Shown piece by piece: positions 9,143 through 18,721 of a stretch of 64,000 bases of DNA. The notes under the pieces were generated by a model, which saw only the letters and a program-made list of their open reading frames with translations, ran no database searches and was not told the DNA's origin. Source of the stretch: Streptomyces hundungensis (lineage in GTDB: Bacteria > Actinomycetota > Actinomycetes > Streptomycetales > Streptomycetaceae); assembly GCF_003627815.1 (NCBI RefSeq), contig NZ_CP032698.1:496001-560000 (forward strand). The letters are read 5' to 3'. Each line of letters begins with the position of its first letter. The stretch's first letter is position 1. Both the position numbers and the translations under genes were made by a program.

Positions 9143-10878
9143 GTCCGAGCACGCCCCCGCCCGCCAGCGATCTTCAGGTCGACTTTCCCTTCGACTACGC
9201 CGCCCACGTCAGCGGCGGCCGACGCATGGGACGGCTGCCCGACAGGACTGACGGCGCGCCCATCGCGGTCATCGGTGCCGGGGGCAGCGGGCTCGCCGCC
9301 GCCTACGAGCTGTTGCGGGCAGGCTGCCGCCCCATCGTGTACGAGGCCGAGCGGAGTCAGGACGGGCCCGGGGGGCGGCGCCTGGGAGGCCGCATGTACA
9401 GCAGACGTCTGCGAGAAGCCGACAGCGCGGTCGTGGAGCTCGGCTGTCTGCGCTTTCCCGAAAACGCCCGCCTACTGCGCCACTACGCTCAGACACTCGG
9501 AGTCCCCCTGGAGCCGTTCCGCGACAACTACGCCGCTCCCACCACACCGCTGACCGTGCTGGATGTCGACGGCCGGCAATACCCCGCCGAACAGATCCAG
9601 GACCTCTACAGTCAGCACGACGAGTTTCGCCAAGCGCACACGCGCTGGCAGCAGGCGCTGGCGCGCATCGGCCTCTTCGAGATCCAGCGGCATGTGGCCG
9701 CCCGCGACCTCACCGCGGTGCGCCGCTCCTGGCGCACCATCCTCACCCGCTTCGAACTGTGGTCCTTCTACCGTTTCCTGCGGGACCCGGACGGGGTGGG
9801 CCTCACCCACGACCAGGCGCGGCTCCTGGGGACCGCCGGGGTGGGGCCCGCCGTGTGGGACTCCTTCTTCGATCTCAGCACAGTGGAGATCCTGCGGTTG
9901 CTGCTGTGCACCGAGGGCAGCGACATGCTGTACGCCCCCGACGGCATCAGCCGGCTCGCCGAGGGCTTTTGGACCCACCACACCACCGGGCCAAAGGGAC
10001 GCCCGTCCAGCCTGGAGATGCTCAACGAGGGCTCGCCGCGACCCGCCGTGCGCGCCCTGGACGTTGAACCGGATGCTGCCCGCGGCATCGTGGTGCACAG
10101 CACGGACGGGCACAGTGAACGGTTCGCGGCCGTCGTCTTCACTCCGCAGCTACGGCTTCTGGAGACGAACGTCGAGATACGTTCCACCAGCGCACACGTT
10201 CCCGTACTCGGCCCCCGGCTATGGAGAGCAGTCCGTCGTCTCCACTACTGGCAGTCCTCCAAAACAGCACTCGTGGTCGACCAGCCGTTCTGGGCGAAGA
10301 CATCCATGGACGGGGTCACCCTCACCGACCGGCTGCCGCGCGCCGCCTATACCATGGACTACGGGCCCCCACGCGGACCCGGAGGCCGCCGCGGCGTGCT
10401 GGATCTCAGCTTCACCTGGGCACAGGACGCCATGAAGATCGCCCCGTCCGGCCTGGAGGACCGAGTCGCCCTCTTCATCCGTGAACTCGCGGCCATCCAT
10501 CCCAAGCTGGCGGACGAACTGCGCACCCAAGCGCGAACAGGCGAGGCCGTGACCGTGTCCTGGGAGAACGAGCAGCACTTCCGCGGCCTGAGTCGCTGGT
10601 CCTGTCCCGGCGACTACCCCTATCAGCGCGATCTGTTCGCCCACTTCATGAAGGAATTCACCGGCTCCCCCGCCGTCCCGGGCGAACCGCCGAACGCGCT
10701 GTACCTCGCCGGTGACGACACCTCCTGGTCTCCAGGCTGGCTCAACCACGCCCTCGCCTCCGGCCTCAACGCTGCCTGGGGAGTCCTGCGCCAACTCGGT
10801 GCCCGGCCCGACCCCGGCAATCCCGGACCCGGCGATGTCTGGAACGACCCCCGCTACACACCACTCATCCCCTCCTGA
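9139..10878 (+). CDS. Flavin amine oxidase / amino acid 2-monooxygenase-like
   Basis: A 579-residue FAD enzyme. Start ATG at 9139 overlaps the preceding stop and has AAGGAG seven bases upstream. The dinucleotide-binding motif IAVIGAGGSGLAAAYELLRA is near residue 43, followed by an acidic strand end (VYEAE) and GGRRLGGRMYSR, the amine-oxidase GG doublet region. The C-terminus has YLAGDDTSWSPGWLNHALAS, the second FAD contact. The opening FPFDYAAHVSGG and overall length resemble tryptophan/phenylalanine 2-monooxygenases and related L-amino acid oxidases. The expected reaction is oxidation of the alpha-amine of an amino acid or derivative, giving an imino acid or, if a 2-monooxygenase, the decarboxylated amide. 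An amidohydrolase follows at once, consistent with amide processing. The substrate is not determined. Confidence 0.82.
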   Translation: MSPSTPPPASDLQVDFPFDYAAHVSGGRRMGRLPDRTDGAPIAVIGAGGSGLAAAYELLRAGCRPIVYEAERSQDGPGGRRLGGRMYSRRLREADSAVVELGCLRFPENARLLRHYAQTLGVPLEPFRDNYAAPTTPLTVLDVDGRQYPAEQIQDLYSQHDEFRQAHTRWQQALARIGLFEIQRHVAARDLTAVRRSWRTILTRFELWSFYRFLRDPDGVGLTHDQARLLGTAGVGPAVWDSFFDLSTVEILRLLLCTEGSDMLYAPDGISRLAEGFWTHHTTGPKGRPSSLEMLNEGSPRPAVRALDVEPDAARGIVVHSTDGHSERFAAVVFTPQLRLLETNVEIRSTSAHVPVLGPRLWRAVRRLHYWQSSKTALVVDQPFWAKTSMDGVTLTDRLPRAAYTMDYGPPRGPGGRRGVLDLSFTWAQDAMKIAPSGLEDRVALFIRELAAIHPKLADELRTQARTGEAVTVSWENEQHFRGLSRWSCPGDYPYQRDLFAHFMKEFTGSPAVPGEPPNALYLAGDDTSWSPGWLNHALASGLNAAWGVLRQLGARPDPGNPGPGDVWNDPRYTPLIPS

Positions 10879-10957
10879 AACAGACAGCGCACCGCCGTTC
10901 CCGCCCCCCTGGGCGCCTGCCGACCACCCACGTGCCCGCCACCACCCGGAGGTATCC

Positions 10958-12217
10958 GTGCACGCATCCGCCGGCCGAGACCTACTTCTGCGACCTGACC
11001 GTGTGTGGGACGCGATAGCGGACACGCCCGTCGACGGGCTGACTGTCCTCGTGCGCGACGGCCGGATCGCCGCGGTCGCGCACGACCTCCCCACCGGTCC
11101 GGATACGGACGTCATCGAGATGCCCGGCTGCACGCTCCTGCCCGGCCTCATCGACTGTCACGTCCACCTACTGGACGAGAGCGCGGAGACTGCGCCCTCC
11201 GCCTACCAAACCCTCACCGCCGTCCCGGTACTGCGCGCCCTGCTGCACAGCGGATTCACCACCGTCCGGGACCTGGGCAGCGCCCATCTCCCCCTGAACG
11301 TATCGCTGCGCACAGCACTCGAAGACGGTCTGATCCAAGGTCCACGCATCATCGCGGCCCCCAACATCCTTTCGCCCCGCGGTGGCCACGGTGACAAGCA
11401 ACCCGACCTGGCCCTGCGCTATGGACACCAGATCGGAACCCTGGCCGAGGGCGTCGACGAATTGCGCCGTGCGGTACGCGAGCAGTCCCGCGCCGGAGCC
11501 GACTGGATCAAATTCGCCGGCGGCGGCGGATTCTCCTCACCGGTCGACAGCCCCACCAGCACCGCCTACTCGCGGGTCGAAATGCACACCATCGTCTCGA
11601 CCGCAGCCGACCTCGGGTTGCCCTGCGCGGCACACGTTTTCAGCGACAATGCCGTCCTGCGCGCCGTCATGGCCGGAGTCCGCAGTGTGGAACACGGTTG
11701 TTTCGCCACCACAACGACCTACCAGGAGATGGAGCGCGCGGGCACCTTCCTGGTCGCCACCCACTACGCCCAGACCTACTTCCTCGACCGGCTCGACGAC
11801 GACACCTTCTGGGACAGCTCCATGACCACCACCCGCCGGAACTACCGCGAACACGCCGAGGCTCTGCGCGAAGGGCTCCAACGGCCCGCCCGCACCAATG
11901 TGAAGGCGGCCTTCGGCACCGACGCCGGCATGTTCCCCCATGCCGAGAACTGGCACGAGTTTCCCACCATGCTCGCCCACGGCTACACCCCCTTGCGCGC
12001 CCTGCGGGCAGCCACGTGCGTCGCGGCGGAACTCCTCCACCGTCCCGACCTGGGCGTCATCACGTCCGGCGCCACGGCGGACCTCGTCGCCCTGGAAGGC
12101 GATCCCTTCACCGACATCACCGCCACCCACCGCGCGCGGTATGTGCTTCAGCAAGGCCGCCTGATCACCGAAAGACCGGCCCGGACCTCGACCCGCCCGC
12201 ACCCCGGACGGCCCTGA
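10958..12217 (+). CDS. Metal-dependent amidohydrolase
   Basis: A 419-residue amidohydrolase of the imidazolonepropionase/Xaa-Pro dipeptidase-like branch. The GTG at 10958 is chosen because CGGAGG lies five bases upstream; the longer frame overlaps the previous gene and reads as low-complexity sequence. Metal-site motifs in order: LIDCHVHL (HxH), DWIKFAGGGG (likely carboxylated lysine), CAAHVFS and VEHGCF (two histidines) and FGTDAGMFPH (catalytic aspartate). No signal peptide, so cytoplasmic. It probably cleaves an amide or cyclic amide. In this cluster it could remove an acyl protecting group installed by the ligase, or hydrolyse an amide made by the flavoenzyme. Both are inference. It ends the cluster; the next gene is convergent. 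Confidence 0.88.
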   Translation: MHASAGRDLLLRPDRVWDAIADTPVDGLTVLVRDGRIAAVAHDLPTGPDTDVIEMPGCTLLPGLIDCHVHLLDESAETAPSAYQTLTAVPVLRALLHSGFTTVRDLGSAHLPLNVSLRTALEDGLIQGPRIIAAPNILSPRGGHGDKQPDLALRYGHQIGTLAEGVDELRRAVREQSRAGADWIKFAGGGGFSSPVDSPTSTAYSRVEMHTIVSTAADLGLPCAAHVFSDNAVLRAVMAGVRSVEHGCFATTTTYQEMERAGTFLVATHYAQTYFLDRLDDDTFWDSSMTTTRRNYREHAEALREGLQRPARTNVKAAFGTDAGMFPHAENWHEFPTMLAHGYTPLRALRAATCVAAELLHRPDLGVITSGATADLVALEGDPFTDITATHRARYVLQQGRLITERPARTSTRPHPGRP

Positions 12218-12386
12218 GCACGCGCACCCCCCTCCGCGGGCTCACGTGTAGGGGCCCCGAGGCCAGGACCGCCGGAGGCTCCGAATCAGTTCCGCAAGGT
12301 CTCCGGCCTGCTCCCAAGCCACCCGGACCCAATCGGACAGCAAGGACCGTCCCAAGCCCCTCCACGAAGGAGAGCCCGATTCCCGC

Positions 12387-14228
12387 TCACACCAGGCGGA
12401 AGCGGAGCCGGCAGATGGCCGCGTCCGTCTCCCGCCGTACGGAATGCGCGACCACGGCGCCCCGCTGGTTGTGCAGGAGCCGCTGCCACAGGTGCTCCGG
12501 CTCGGTCTCCGCGATCAGCACGGTGATACGCGAGCCGGGTTCCGCGGCAGCCACCTCACGCACATACGCCGCGATCGGACGCCCCAGACTGCGGCGCGCG
12601 CAGGACAGTCGCACCAGCTCCACCCCGGGGTCCCACTGGGCCCAGCGCCGCTCCAGGGTGTGCAGGGCGGCACGGTCTTCCGGATCGGGGTGGGACACAG
12701 TGACCGCGCGGACCTCGTCGCCGAGGGATGCGGCGGCCGTCAACGCCTCCGACGTGAGCCGGGAAAGGGAGGACACAGGGACGATGACCAGGGAGCGCTC
12801 GCGATGCGGGGGCGCGGGTATACGGCCGAGACCGAGGCACTCGCCGATCCGGCCGTAGGCCCGGTGGACGGTTTCGAAGGTGGCCATGAGGACAGGCAGA
12901 GCGATCACGATCAGCCAGGCCCCCTCCGTGAACTTGCTCGCGGTGACGACGACCGCCGCGACGCCCGTGAGCAGCGCTCCGCAACCGTTGAGCAGCACCC
13001 TGCCGCGCCACCCGGCATCCTTGGCGAGACACCAGTGACGGACCATGCCCACTTGGGCGATGGTGAAGCCGACGAAGACACCGATCGCGAACAGCGGCAC
13101 CAGCGTGTTGGTGTCCCCGCCGGAGAACACCAGCAGCGCGGCCGACACGACGGCCAGGGTGAGTACTCCGTGCCGGTGGACCTGGCGGTCGGCCTTCAGC
13201 GCGAAGACATGGGGGAGGTAGTTGTCGCGAGCCAGCAGCTTGAGCAGCACCGGCAGTCCGCCGAACGAAGTGTTGGCCGACAGCGCCAGCAGGATCATCG
13301 TCGCGAACTGGATCACGTAGAAGGCAGCGTTGTGGCCGAGTGAGGCGTCCGCCAGTTGCGCGAGGACCGTGACGCCCTCGACCGGCTGGAGGTGGAAGCG
13401 GCCGATCAGCACGGACAGTCCGATGAGCATCAGGCCGAGGACCGCGCCGAGAGCGACCTCGGCACGCTGGGCCCGCCGGGCGCGGGGCGCCCGGAAGGAC
13501 GGGACCGCGTTGGCGATGGCCTCCACGCCGGTCAGGGCGGCACAGCCAGAGGCGAACGCCTTCAACAATAGCAGGGCTCCCACCTGGGAGGCGTTGTCGG
13601 CGAGCACCAAGGCGTGACCGGCGGCGGCCTGCGTGCTCGCGGGATGGGTACGGAGCAGACCGACGCCGATGAGGACGAACATGAAGCCGACGAAAATGGC
13701 GGTCGGCACGATGAACGCGCGGGCAGACTCCGCGATCCCACGCAGGTTGACGCACGTGACCAGCGCGAGGGCCGCGAGGCACAGCCACACCCGGTCGCCG
13801 TACAGGCTCGGGAACGCCGATGTCAGCGCGGCGACGCCCGCCGTGACCGCCACCGCCACGTTGAGCACGTAGTCGAGCACCAGGGACGCCGCCGCCACCA
13901 GACTCGTGCGGGCGCCCAGGTGTTTCTTCGCGACCGCGTAGGAACCGCCGCCGTCCGGGAAGGCCGCGATCACCTGCCGGTAGGAGACGACCAGCACCGC
14001 CAGCAGAGCGGCGATGGCCAGTGTCACGGGCAGGGTGAAACCCAGACCGTGCGTGCCGGCGGCGGCCAGGACCACGACGATCGCCTCCGGGCCGTAGGCC
14101 ACCGACGCCATGGCGTCCAGAGACAACGCGGCCAGGCCGGTGACGGCGGTCAGCCGGTGCCGTTCCCCGTTGTCGGGCGGTTCCTCGCCGTCGGGGCCGG
14201 CATCCGGCTCGGTGGTCAGGAGGGACAT
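12387..14228 (-). CDS. APC-superfamily permease, KimA-like (potassium import candidate)
   Basis: A 613-residue protein with about twelve membrane segments and a cytoplasmic C-terminal domain of about 150 residues. I chose the ATG at 14228 because GAAGGAG lies upstream; a start 33 bases earlier lacks this. Near the N-terminus LAALSLDAMASVAYGPEAI matches the KimA/YdaO hallmark, and FPDGGGSYAVAKKHLG and SANTSFGGLPVLLKLLARDN are also typical. KimA is a proton-coupled potassium importer controlled by c-di-AMP in Bacillus. The C-terminal part (LVIVPVSSLSRLTSEALTAA and on) resembles a nucleotide-binding or USP-like regulatory domain. The substrate is inferred from family. It is divergent from a second APC-type permease. 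Confidence 0.8.
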   Translation of the reverse strand: MSLLTTEPDAGPDGEEPPDNGERHRLTAVTGLAALSLDAMASVAYGPEAIVVVLAAAGTHGLGFTLPVTLAIAALLAVLVVSYRQVIAAFPDGGGSYAVAKKHLGARTSLVAAASLVLDYVLNVAVAVTAGVAALTSAFPSLYGDRVWLCLAALALVTCVNLRGIAESARAFIVPTAIFVGFMFVLIGVGLLRTHPASTQAAAGHALVLADNASQVGALLLLKAFASGCAALTGVEAIANAVPSFRAPRARRAQRAEVALGAVLGLMLIGLSVLIGRFHLQPVEGVTVLAQLADASLGHNAAFYVIQFATMILLALSANTSFGGLPVLLKLLARDNYLPHVFALKADRQVHRHGVLTLAVVSAALLVFSGGDTNTLVPLFAIGVFVGFTIAQVGMVRHWCLAKDAGWRGRVLLNGCGALLTGVAAVVVTASKFTEGAWLIVIALPVLMATFETVHRAYGRIGECLGLGRIPAPPHRERSLVIVPVSSLSRLTSEALTAAASLGDEVRAVTVSHPDPEDRAALHTLERRWAQWDPGVELVRLSCARRSLGRPIAAYVREVAAAEPGSRITVLIAETEPEHLWQRLLHNQRGAVVAHSVRRETDAAICRLRFRLV

Positions 14229-14638
14229 GGGCGCGTGCTCCTTCTTTCTCCAACCGCGCATGAGGACTGAGAAACGCGCGGAGGATCAGGTTCGGTCCTT
14301 GCGCGTCGCATCCGGCCGGTCCTTGCGGCATCTTCGCGCCCGTTCGCGTGACCTTGACGCACCCTTGACGGGCGCCATCCTCTGGCAGCCCCGTAGTGGC
14401 AGCGAACGACCATCAAGAAAGACGGGGCCGGGCAATACAAGCCCTTGCCAGAATTCGCCATGGACACCGCGTCGTCCTGACGGGCGGCGGATACTGCTCC
14501 TGCTCATCCGTCTTAACGGAAGCTTGACGCGCGCGGAGGATTCTGCCGGGGGCCTGAGCATCACTCTCTGCATACGCTGGTGCCGGCCGTCCGCGTGATG
14601 GCCTGGAAAGAGCTGGGCCGCACATCAGGAGCACGCCG
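14229..14638. promoter_or_regulatory. Divergent intergenic region between two APC-type permeases
   Basis: This 410-base region must contain promoters for both transporter genes. CTTGACG, resembling a -35 box, occurs three times on the plus strand (around 14352, 14363 and 14523). I could not pair them with convincing -10 boxes. A c-di-AMP (ydaO) riboswitch would make sense for potassium transporters, but I do not recognise its conserved core. The ribosome site CAGGAGCACGCCG precedes the rightward gene. Confidence 0.4.
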
Positions 14639-16594
14639 ATGGCCACGACCGAACGCCCCCATGCCAGTCGCCTGCGCGCCTGGATGCTGGAGGGGCTGTC
14701 CGACATGGGCAAGCCGGGTGGAGTGACCGGCCCCCACGCCGAACCTGAGCCACCTCACAAGGGCCAGCGCTGGTGGCGCGTGATGTGTCTGACCGGTGTG
14801 GACTACTTCTCCACTCTCGGTTACCAGCCGGGCATCGCGGCGCTGGCCGCCGGCCTGCTGTCACCCATCGCGACGATCGTGCTTGTCATCGTGACTCTGG
14901 CAGGTGCTCTCCCGGTGTACCGGCGAGTGGCTGCGGAGAGCCCCCACGGTGAGGGCTCGATCGCGATGCTGGAGCGGCTGCTGTCGTTCTGGCAGGGCAA
15001 GCTGTTCGTGCTCACCCTGCTCGGTTTCGCCGCCACCGACTTCCTGATCACCATCACCCTGTCGGCGGCGGACGCCTCCACCCACCTGGTGGAGAACCCG
15101 CACCTGACCGGTGCCCTGCACGACAAGCAGGTGCTGATCACGCTGCTGCTGGTGGCCCTGCTCGGCGCGGTGTTCCTCAAGGGCTTCCTGGAGGCCATCG
15201 GGGTGGCGGTCGCCCTGGTCGGCCTCTACCTGATGCTCAATGTGGTTGTGGTGGCCGTCGGCCTCTGGCACGTCCTGACCGCCGGCCACGTGGTCAGTGA
15301 CTGGACCAGCGCCCTGACCACCGAGCACGGCAACATCTTCGTGATGGTCGGCGTGGCCTTGATCGTCTTTCCGAAGCTGGCACTCGGCTTGTCCGGCTTC
15401 GAGACCGGCGTCGCGGTGATGCCACACGTCAGGGGCGACCGCAGCGACACGGAGGAGAACCCGGCCGGCCGCATCCGGGACGCCAGGAAGCTGCTGACCA
15501 CCGCCGCCGTGATCATGAGCTGCTTCCTCATCGCGACCAGCTTCATCACCACGCTGCTGATCCCGGAGAACGAGTTCAAGCCGGGCGGCGCCGCCAACGG
15601 CCGCGCGCTGGCCTACCTCGCCCACCACTACCTGGGCGGCGCCTTCGGCACGGTCTACGACATCTCGACCATCGCCATCCTGTGGTTCGCCGGCGCCTCC
15701 GCGATGGCAGGGCTGCTCAACCTGATGCCGCGCTATCTGCCCCGCTACGGCATGGCCCCGCACTGGGCGCGTGCCGTGCGCCCGATGGTCCTCGTCTTCA
15801 CCCTGGTCGCCTTCCTGGTCACCTGGCTCTTCGACGCCAACGTCGACAAGCAGGGCGGCGCCTACGCCACCGGCGTGCTCGTACTGATCAGCTCCGCCGC
15901 CATCGCGGTGACCATCGCCGCCCACAAGGCCGGCCAGCGCGGCTGGACCATCGGCTTCGCGGTGATCTCGACGGTGTTCCTCTACACCACCGTCGTCAAC
16001 GTCATCGAGCGCCCGGACGGTGTGAAGATCGGCGCCTGCTTCATCGCCGGCATCATCCTCATCTCCCTCCTGTCGCGCCTGCTGCGCGCCTTCGAACTGC
16101 GGGTGACCAGCGTGTCGTTCGACCCGATGGCCGAACGGTTCATACGCGACATGGCCAGCCGCAGGATACGTTTCATCGCCAACGAGCCCGCCCGGCGGGA
16201 CAAGGCGGAATACCGCGACAAGATGGAGCAGATCCGCGCCGACAACGACATGCCGGAGCAGGAGGACTTCGTCTTCGCCGAGGTGACGGTCACCGACCCG
16301 TCGGAGTTCGAGGGCAGCCTCACCGTGCGCGGCGAGGTCCTGCACGGCCGTTACCGGGTCCTCACGCTGGAGTCGCCCTCCATCCCCAACGCGCTTGCGG
16401 CGCTCCTACTGCACGCCCGGGACATGACCGGCTGCACCCCGCACATCTACTTCGAGTGGACCGAGGGCAATCCATTCCGCAATTTCCTGCGCTTCTTCCT
16501 CTTCGGCCAGGGGGAGGTCGCCCCGGTCACCCGCGAGGTGCTGCGCGAGGCGGAACCGGACCGCGACCGGCGCCCCCGGGTCCACGCGGGCTGA
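14639..16594 (+). CDS. APC-superfamily permease, KimA/KUP-like, with C-terminal cytoplasmic domain
   Basis: A 651-residue membrane protein. The ATG follows CAGGAGCACGCCG. After a 45-residue cytoplasmic lead it shows [20 protein letters not shown] and [15 protein letters not shown], features of the Streptomyces APC-type family related to KimA/KUP potassium transporters, then about twelve hydrophobic helices to near residue 480. The final 150 residues are soluble ([40 protein letters not shown]) and may be regulatory. It lies head to head with the KimA-like gene at 12387-14228. The two are different proteins rather than recent duplicates. Substrate (potassium or an amino acid) is inferred from family only. 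Confidence 0.78.
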   Translation: MATTERPHASRLRAWMLEGLSDMGKPGGVTGPHAEPEPPHKGQRWWRVMCLTGVDYFSTLGYQPGIAALAAGLLSPIATIVLVIVTLAGALPVYRRVAAESPHGEGSIAMLERLLSFWQGKLFVLTLLGFAATDFLITITLSAADASTHLVENPHLTGALHDKQVLITLLLVALLGAVFLKGFLEAIGVAVALVGLYLMLNVVVVAVGLWHVLTAGHVVSDWTSALTTEHGNIFVMVGVALIVFPKLALGLSGFETGVAVMPHVRGDRSDTEENPAGRIRDARKLLTTAAVIMSCFLIATSFITTLLIPENEFKPGGAANGRALAYLAHHYLGGAFGTVYDISTIAILWFAGASAMAGLLNLMPRYLPRYGMAPHWARAVRPMVLVFTLVAFLVTWLFDANVDKQGGAYATGVLVLISSAAIAVTIAAHKAGQRGWTIGFAVISTVFLYTTVVNVIERPDGVKIGACFIAGIILISLLSRLLRAFELRVTSVSFDPMAERFIRDMASRRIRFIANEPARRDKAEYRDKMEQIRADNDMPEQEDFVFAEVTVTDPSEFEGSLTVRGEVLHGRYRVLTLESPSIPNALAALLLHARDMTGCTPHIYFEWTEGNPFRNFLRFFLFGQGEVAPVTREVLREAEPDRDRRPRVHAG

Positions 16595-17151
16595 CAACAG
16601 CGGCCTTGTCTTTTCCCTCGCAGCGTGGCGTCCGGGATGGCGGGGGCAGGCGCAGCGTGAAGTCGCCGCCTCCATCGGATCAGACGAGGACGCCTACGAC
16701 TGCCAGCCTTCTCGTACCGGATCTCCAAGGATCGGCAGCCCCGGCCATAACAGTCTGACCGCCTCTCCCTCTCCTGGCGGGGAGTCCGTGATTGCAGGGG
16801 GAGTTGAGGTCCATGGGGTTCACGCGGCGGACGCACACGCCTGAGTTCCGTGCGGGTGGTGCTCAAAACCCCTCTCGTACGTCCCATCTGGCCCTCTGCC
16901 ACCGTCCCCCGCATGTCCGGGGGGAACCTCATCCTCGCCATCGCCGTCAGCCTCCCCGCCGAGGAAGGTGCGCGAGCTTCAGCAGAGACGTGCTGCGGAT
17001 CACACAAAGATCCGGTGCAGTAGGGCAACCATTCAAAGCCCTCGCGGATCATGCTTACGGATCTGGTAGGCCGCCTGCGATTTCTGTGGCTGCGGACCGT
17101 GCCGCCCGTGCCGTGCTCCCGTACGACACGACTGACGTCGCTGAGGACCTC
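16595..17151. other. Long upstream region of the sortase-substrate gene
   Basis: I see no gene in these 557 bases. A short inverted repeat, CGGATC-N7-GATCCG, lies near 16996-17014, and GGATC recurs downstream near 17045 and 17068. The ribosome site TGAGGACCTC precedes the ATG at 17152. The promoter of the sortase substrate is presumably here. Confidence 0.35.
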
Positions 17152-18153
17152 ATGAAGCTTCACCGTATGGTGGCTGTCGCCGCCGCGACCGCCGCTATGG
17201 CACCCGCCGCCTTTCTGGCCGTCCCGGCCGCTCAGGCGGCCGGTTCGTCACCGCGCCCCACCGCCTCGCCCAGCCCCTCCGCCTCGTCCAAGGAGCACGC
17301 CTCGCCCGCCCTGAGCGAGGCGTCCAAGTCACCCGAGGACCGGACGAAGGCGCCTGCGGCGGGCGACGCACCCGGCAGCGCGGGCCACAAGACCCCCGCG
17401 GCCGGAAAGTCGCCGAGCGCCACGCCGAGTTCACCGGAAGAGGGCGGCGATGAGCCGGCGCCGGGTGAGGGCGTTTGCAAGATCGACGACCCCTCCTACA
17501 AGTCGAAGCTGGCAGCGAAGATCAGCGGCCTGCCTGGCAAGATTCAGGCCGGCAGCGGCTGGCACGCCTTTGACCTGAAGGTGTCCAACACGTCTGCGAA
17601 AACCGTCAGCGATGTCCTGTTCTACGCGGGCGTCGGCTCCAGCGACCCGAACGCGCCGCTGCCTTTCGAGGCTTCCAAGGTCGCACTCCAGGTGAACGTC
17701 GACGGCACGTGGACCGACGTCAAGGACGGGGACCACTCCGGCGCCTACCTCGACCTGCGCACCTTCGGTCCGAGCGAATCCGTCACCTTGAAGTTCCGTA
17801 TGGACGTCAAGAAGAACGCCCCCATCGGTGAGGGCCTCACCATCGGCGGTGGCATCTACATGGACACCACCGGCGACGGTTGCATCGACCCCGTCTTCGA
17901 CAGCGTCGTCCTTCAGATCGTCGCGCCCGGCACCAAGACCGAAGGCACCACCCCGCAGACGGGCGGTCAAGTGCCCATCGCCACCGGGCAGAAGCCCACC
18001 GGCGACAACACGACGCGGTTGACCGGTGACCTCGCGGAGACAGGCTCCTCCTCGCTCACCTCGACGCTCGCCATCGGCGGCGGTGTCGCCGTGCTCGCCG
18101 GTGGCGGAGTTCTTTTCGCGATGAAGCGCCGCAAGAACAGCCTCGCGGGCTAG
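17152..18153 (+). CDS. LAxTG sortase-anchored surface protein
   Basis: A 333-residue cell-wall protein. ATG at 17152 follows GAGGAC. It has a signal peptide (hydrophobic AAATAAMAPAAFLAVPAAQAAG), then a Pro/Ser/Ala/Lys-rich spacer of about 90 residues that would cross the wall. A folded domain from about residue 105 follows (WHAFDLKVSNTSAKTVSDVL; VALQVNVDGTWTDVKDGD). The C-terminus is a full sorting signal: LAETG, a hydrophobic segment (STLAIGGGVAVLAGGGVLFA), then MKRRKNSLAG. LAxTG is the site preferred by class E sortases of Streptomyces, as for chaplins. The surface function is unknown. No sortase gene is in the window. A strong hairpin follows directly. Confidence 0.88.
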   Translation: MKLHRMVAVAAATAAMAPAAFLAVPAAQAAGSSPRPTASPSPSASSKEHASPALSEASKSPEDRTKAPAAGDAPGSAGHKTPAAGKSPSATPSSPEEGGDEPAPGEGVCKIDDPSYKSKLAAKISGLPGKIQAGSGWHAFDLKVSNTSAKTVSDVLFYAGVGSSDPNAPLPFEASKVALQVNVDGTWTDVKDGDHSGAYLDLRTFGPSESVTLKFRMDVKKNAPIGEGLTIGGGIYMDTTGDGCIDPVFDSVVLQIVAPGTKTEGTTPQTGGQVPIATGQKPTGDNTTRLTGDLAETGSSSLTSTLAIGGGVAVLAGGGVLFAMKRRKNSLAG

Positions 18154-18160
18154 CCAGTTC

Positions 18161-18216
18161 CGCAGCGGGCTCCGCACCTCGCCGCATCAGACGACCGAGC
18201 CGCGGAGCCCGCTGCG
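18161..18216 (+). terminator. Terminator hairpin after the sortase-substrate gene
   Basis: CGCAGCGGGCTCCGC at 18161-18175 is perfectly complementary to GCGGAGCCCGCTGCG at 18202-18216, a 15-base-pair stem with a 26-base loop, eight bases after the stop codon. There is no long U-tract, as is common in Streptomyces. The remaining bases to 18721 hold no gene I can support. Confidence 0.7.
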
Positions 18217-18721
18217 CGGCGGCAGCCCGCGACCATGCTTCTCTTCTGCTGCCAAGCCGTGGTTCGGTGGCGCTCCCAGCTCAGCGGGACCGCCACCGCG
18301 CGCGGAGCCCCGAGGGCCGGGATGTTGCGTACTCCCCGCCCTTCCGTATGGACGACCGTGCCGGGCGGCATCTGCCCTCCTTCGCGCCTGAGGTCCGCCA
18401 GTCTGCCGCGAGGTCCTTCGCCCTCGGTGTCGGCTCCGCCCGGACCTCCCGCGCGTCCCCGCGCGCCCCGGCGAGGGTTCGCGTGCACGCGAAGAGCCTC
18501 GACATCCCGCCGGCGAGGGTGGGTCGTCTTCAGGCGGACACAGGCGGCAACCAACCCGCCGTCCCGAGCGGCAACCGTCACGGCACCGGCGAGATGCGCG
18601 CCAAAGCCGACGCCGAAGACAACGGCGGACCGACGGCAGGTAGGGTCACCCATCCGCAACATCCGCCGCACGTACGGTCGTTCGACGACCGGACGGCGCC
18701 CTTCCCGCCCAGGAGGACTTC

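Noticed and set aside
14229..14638. A c-di-AMP (ydaO) riboswitch between the transporter genes
   Set aside because: It would be expected from function, but I do not see the conserved core sequence or its paired elements.
14861..16345. Leftward frame of nearly 500 codons opposite the second permease
   Set aside because: Its translation is a His/Gly/Glu-rich shadow of membrane-helix codons; the plus frame has the transporter motifs.
18235..18721. Frames on both strands between the sortase substrate and the lipoprotein genes
   Set aside because: No ribosome sites or motifs; composition is typical of non-coding high-GC DNA.
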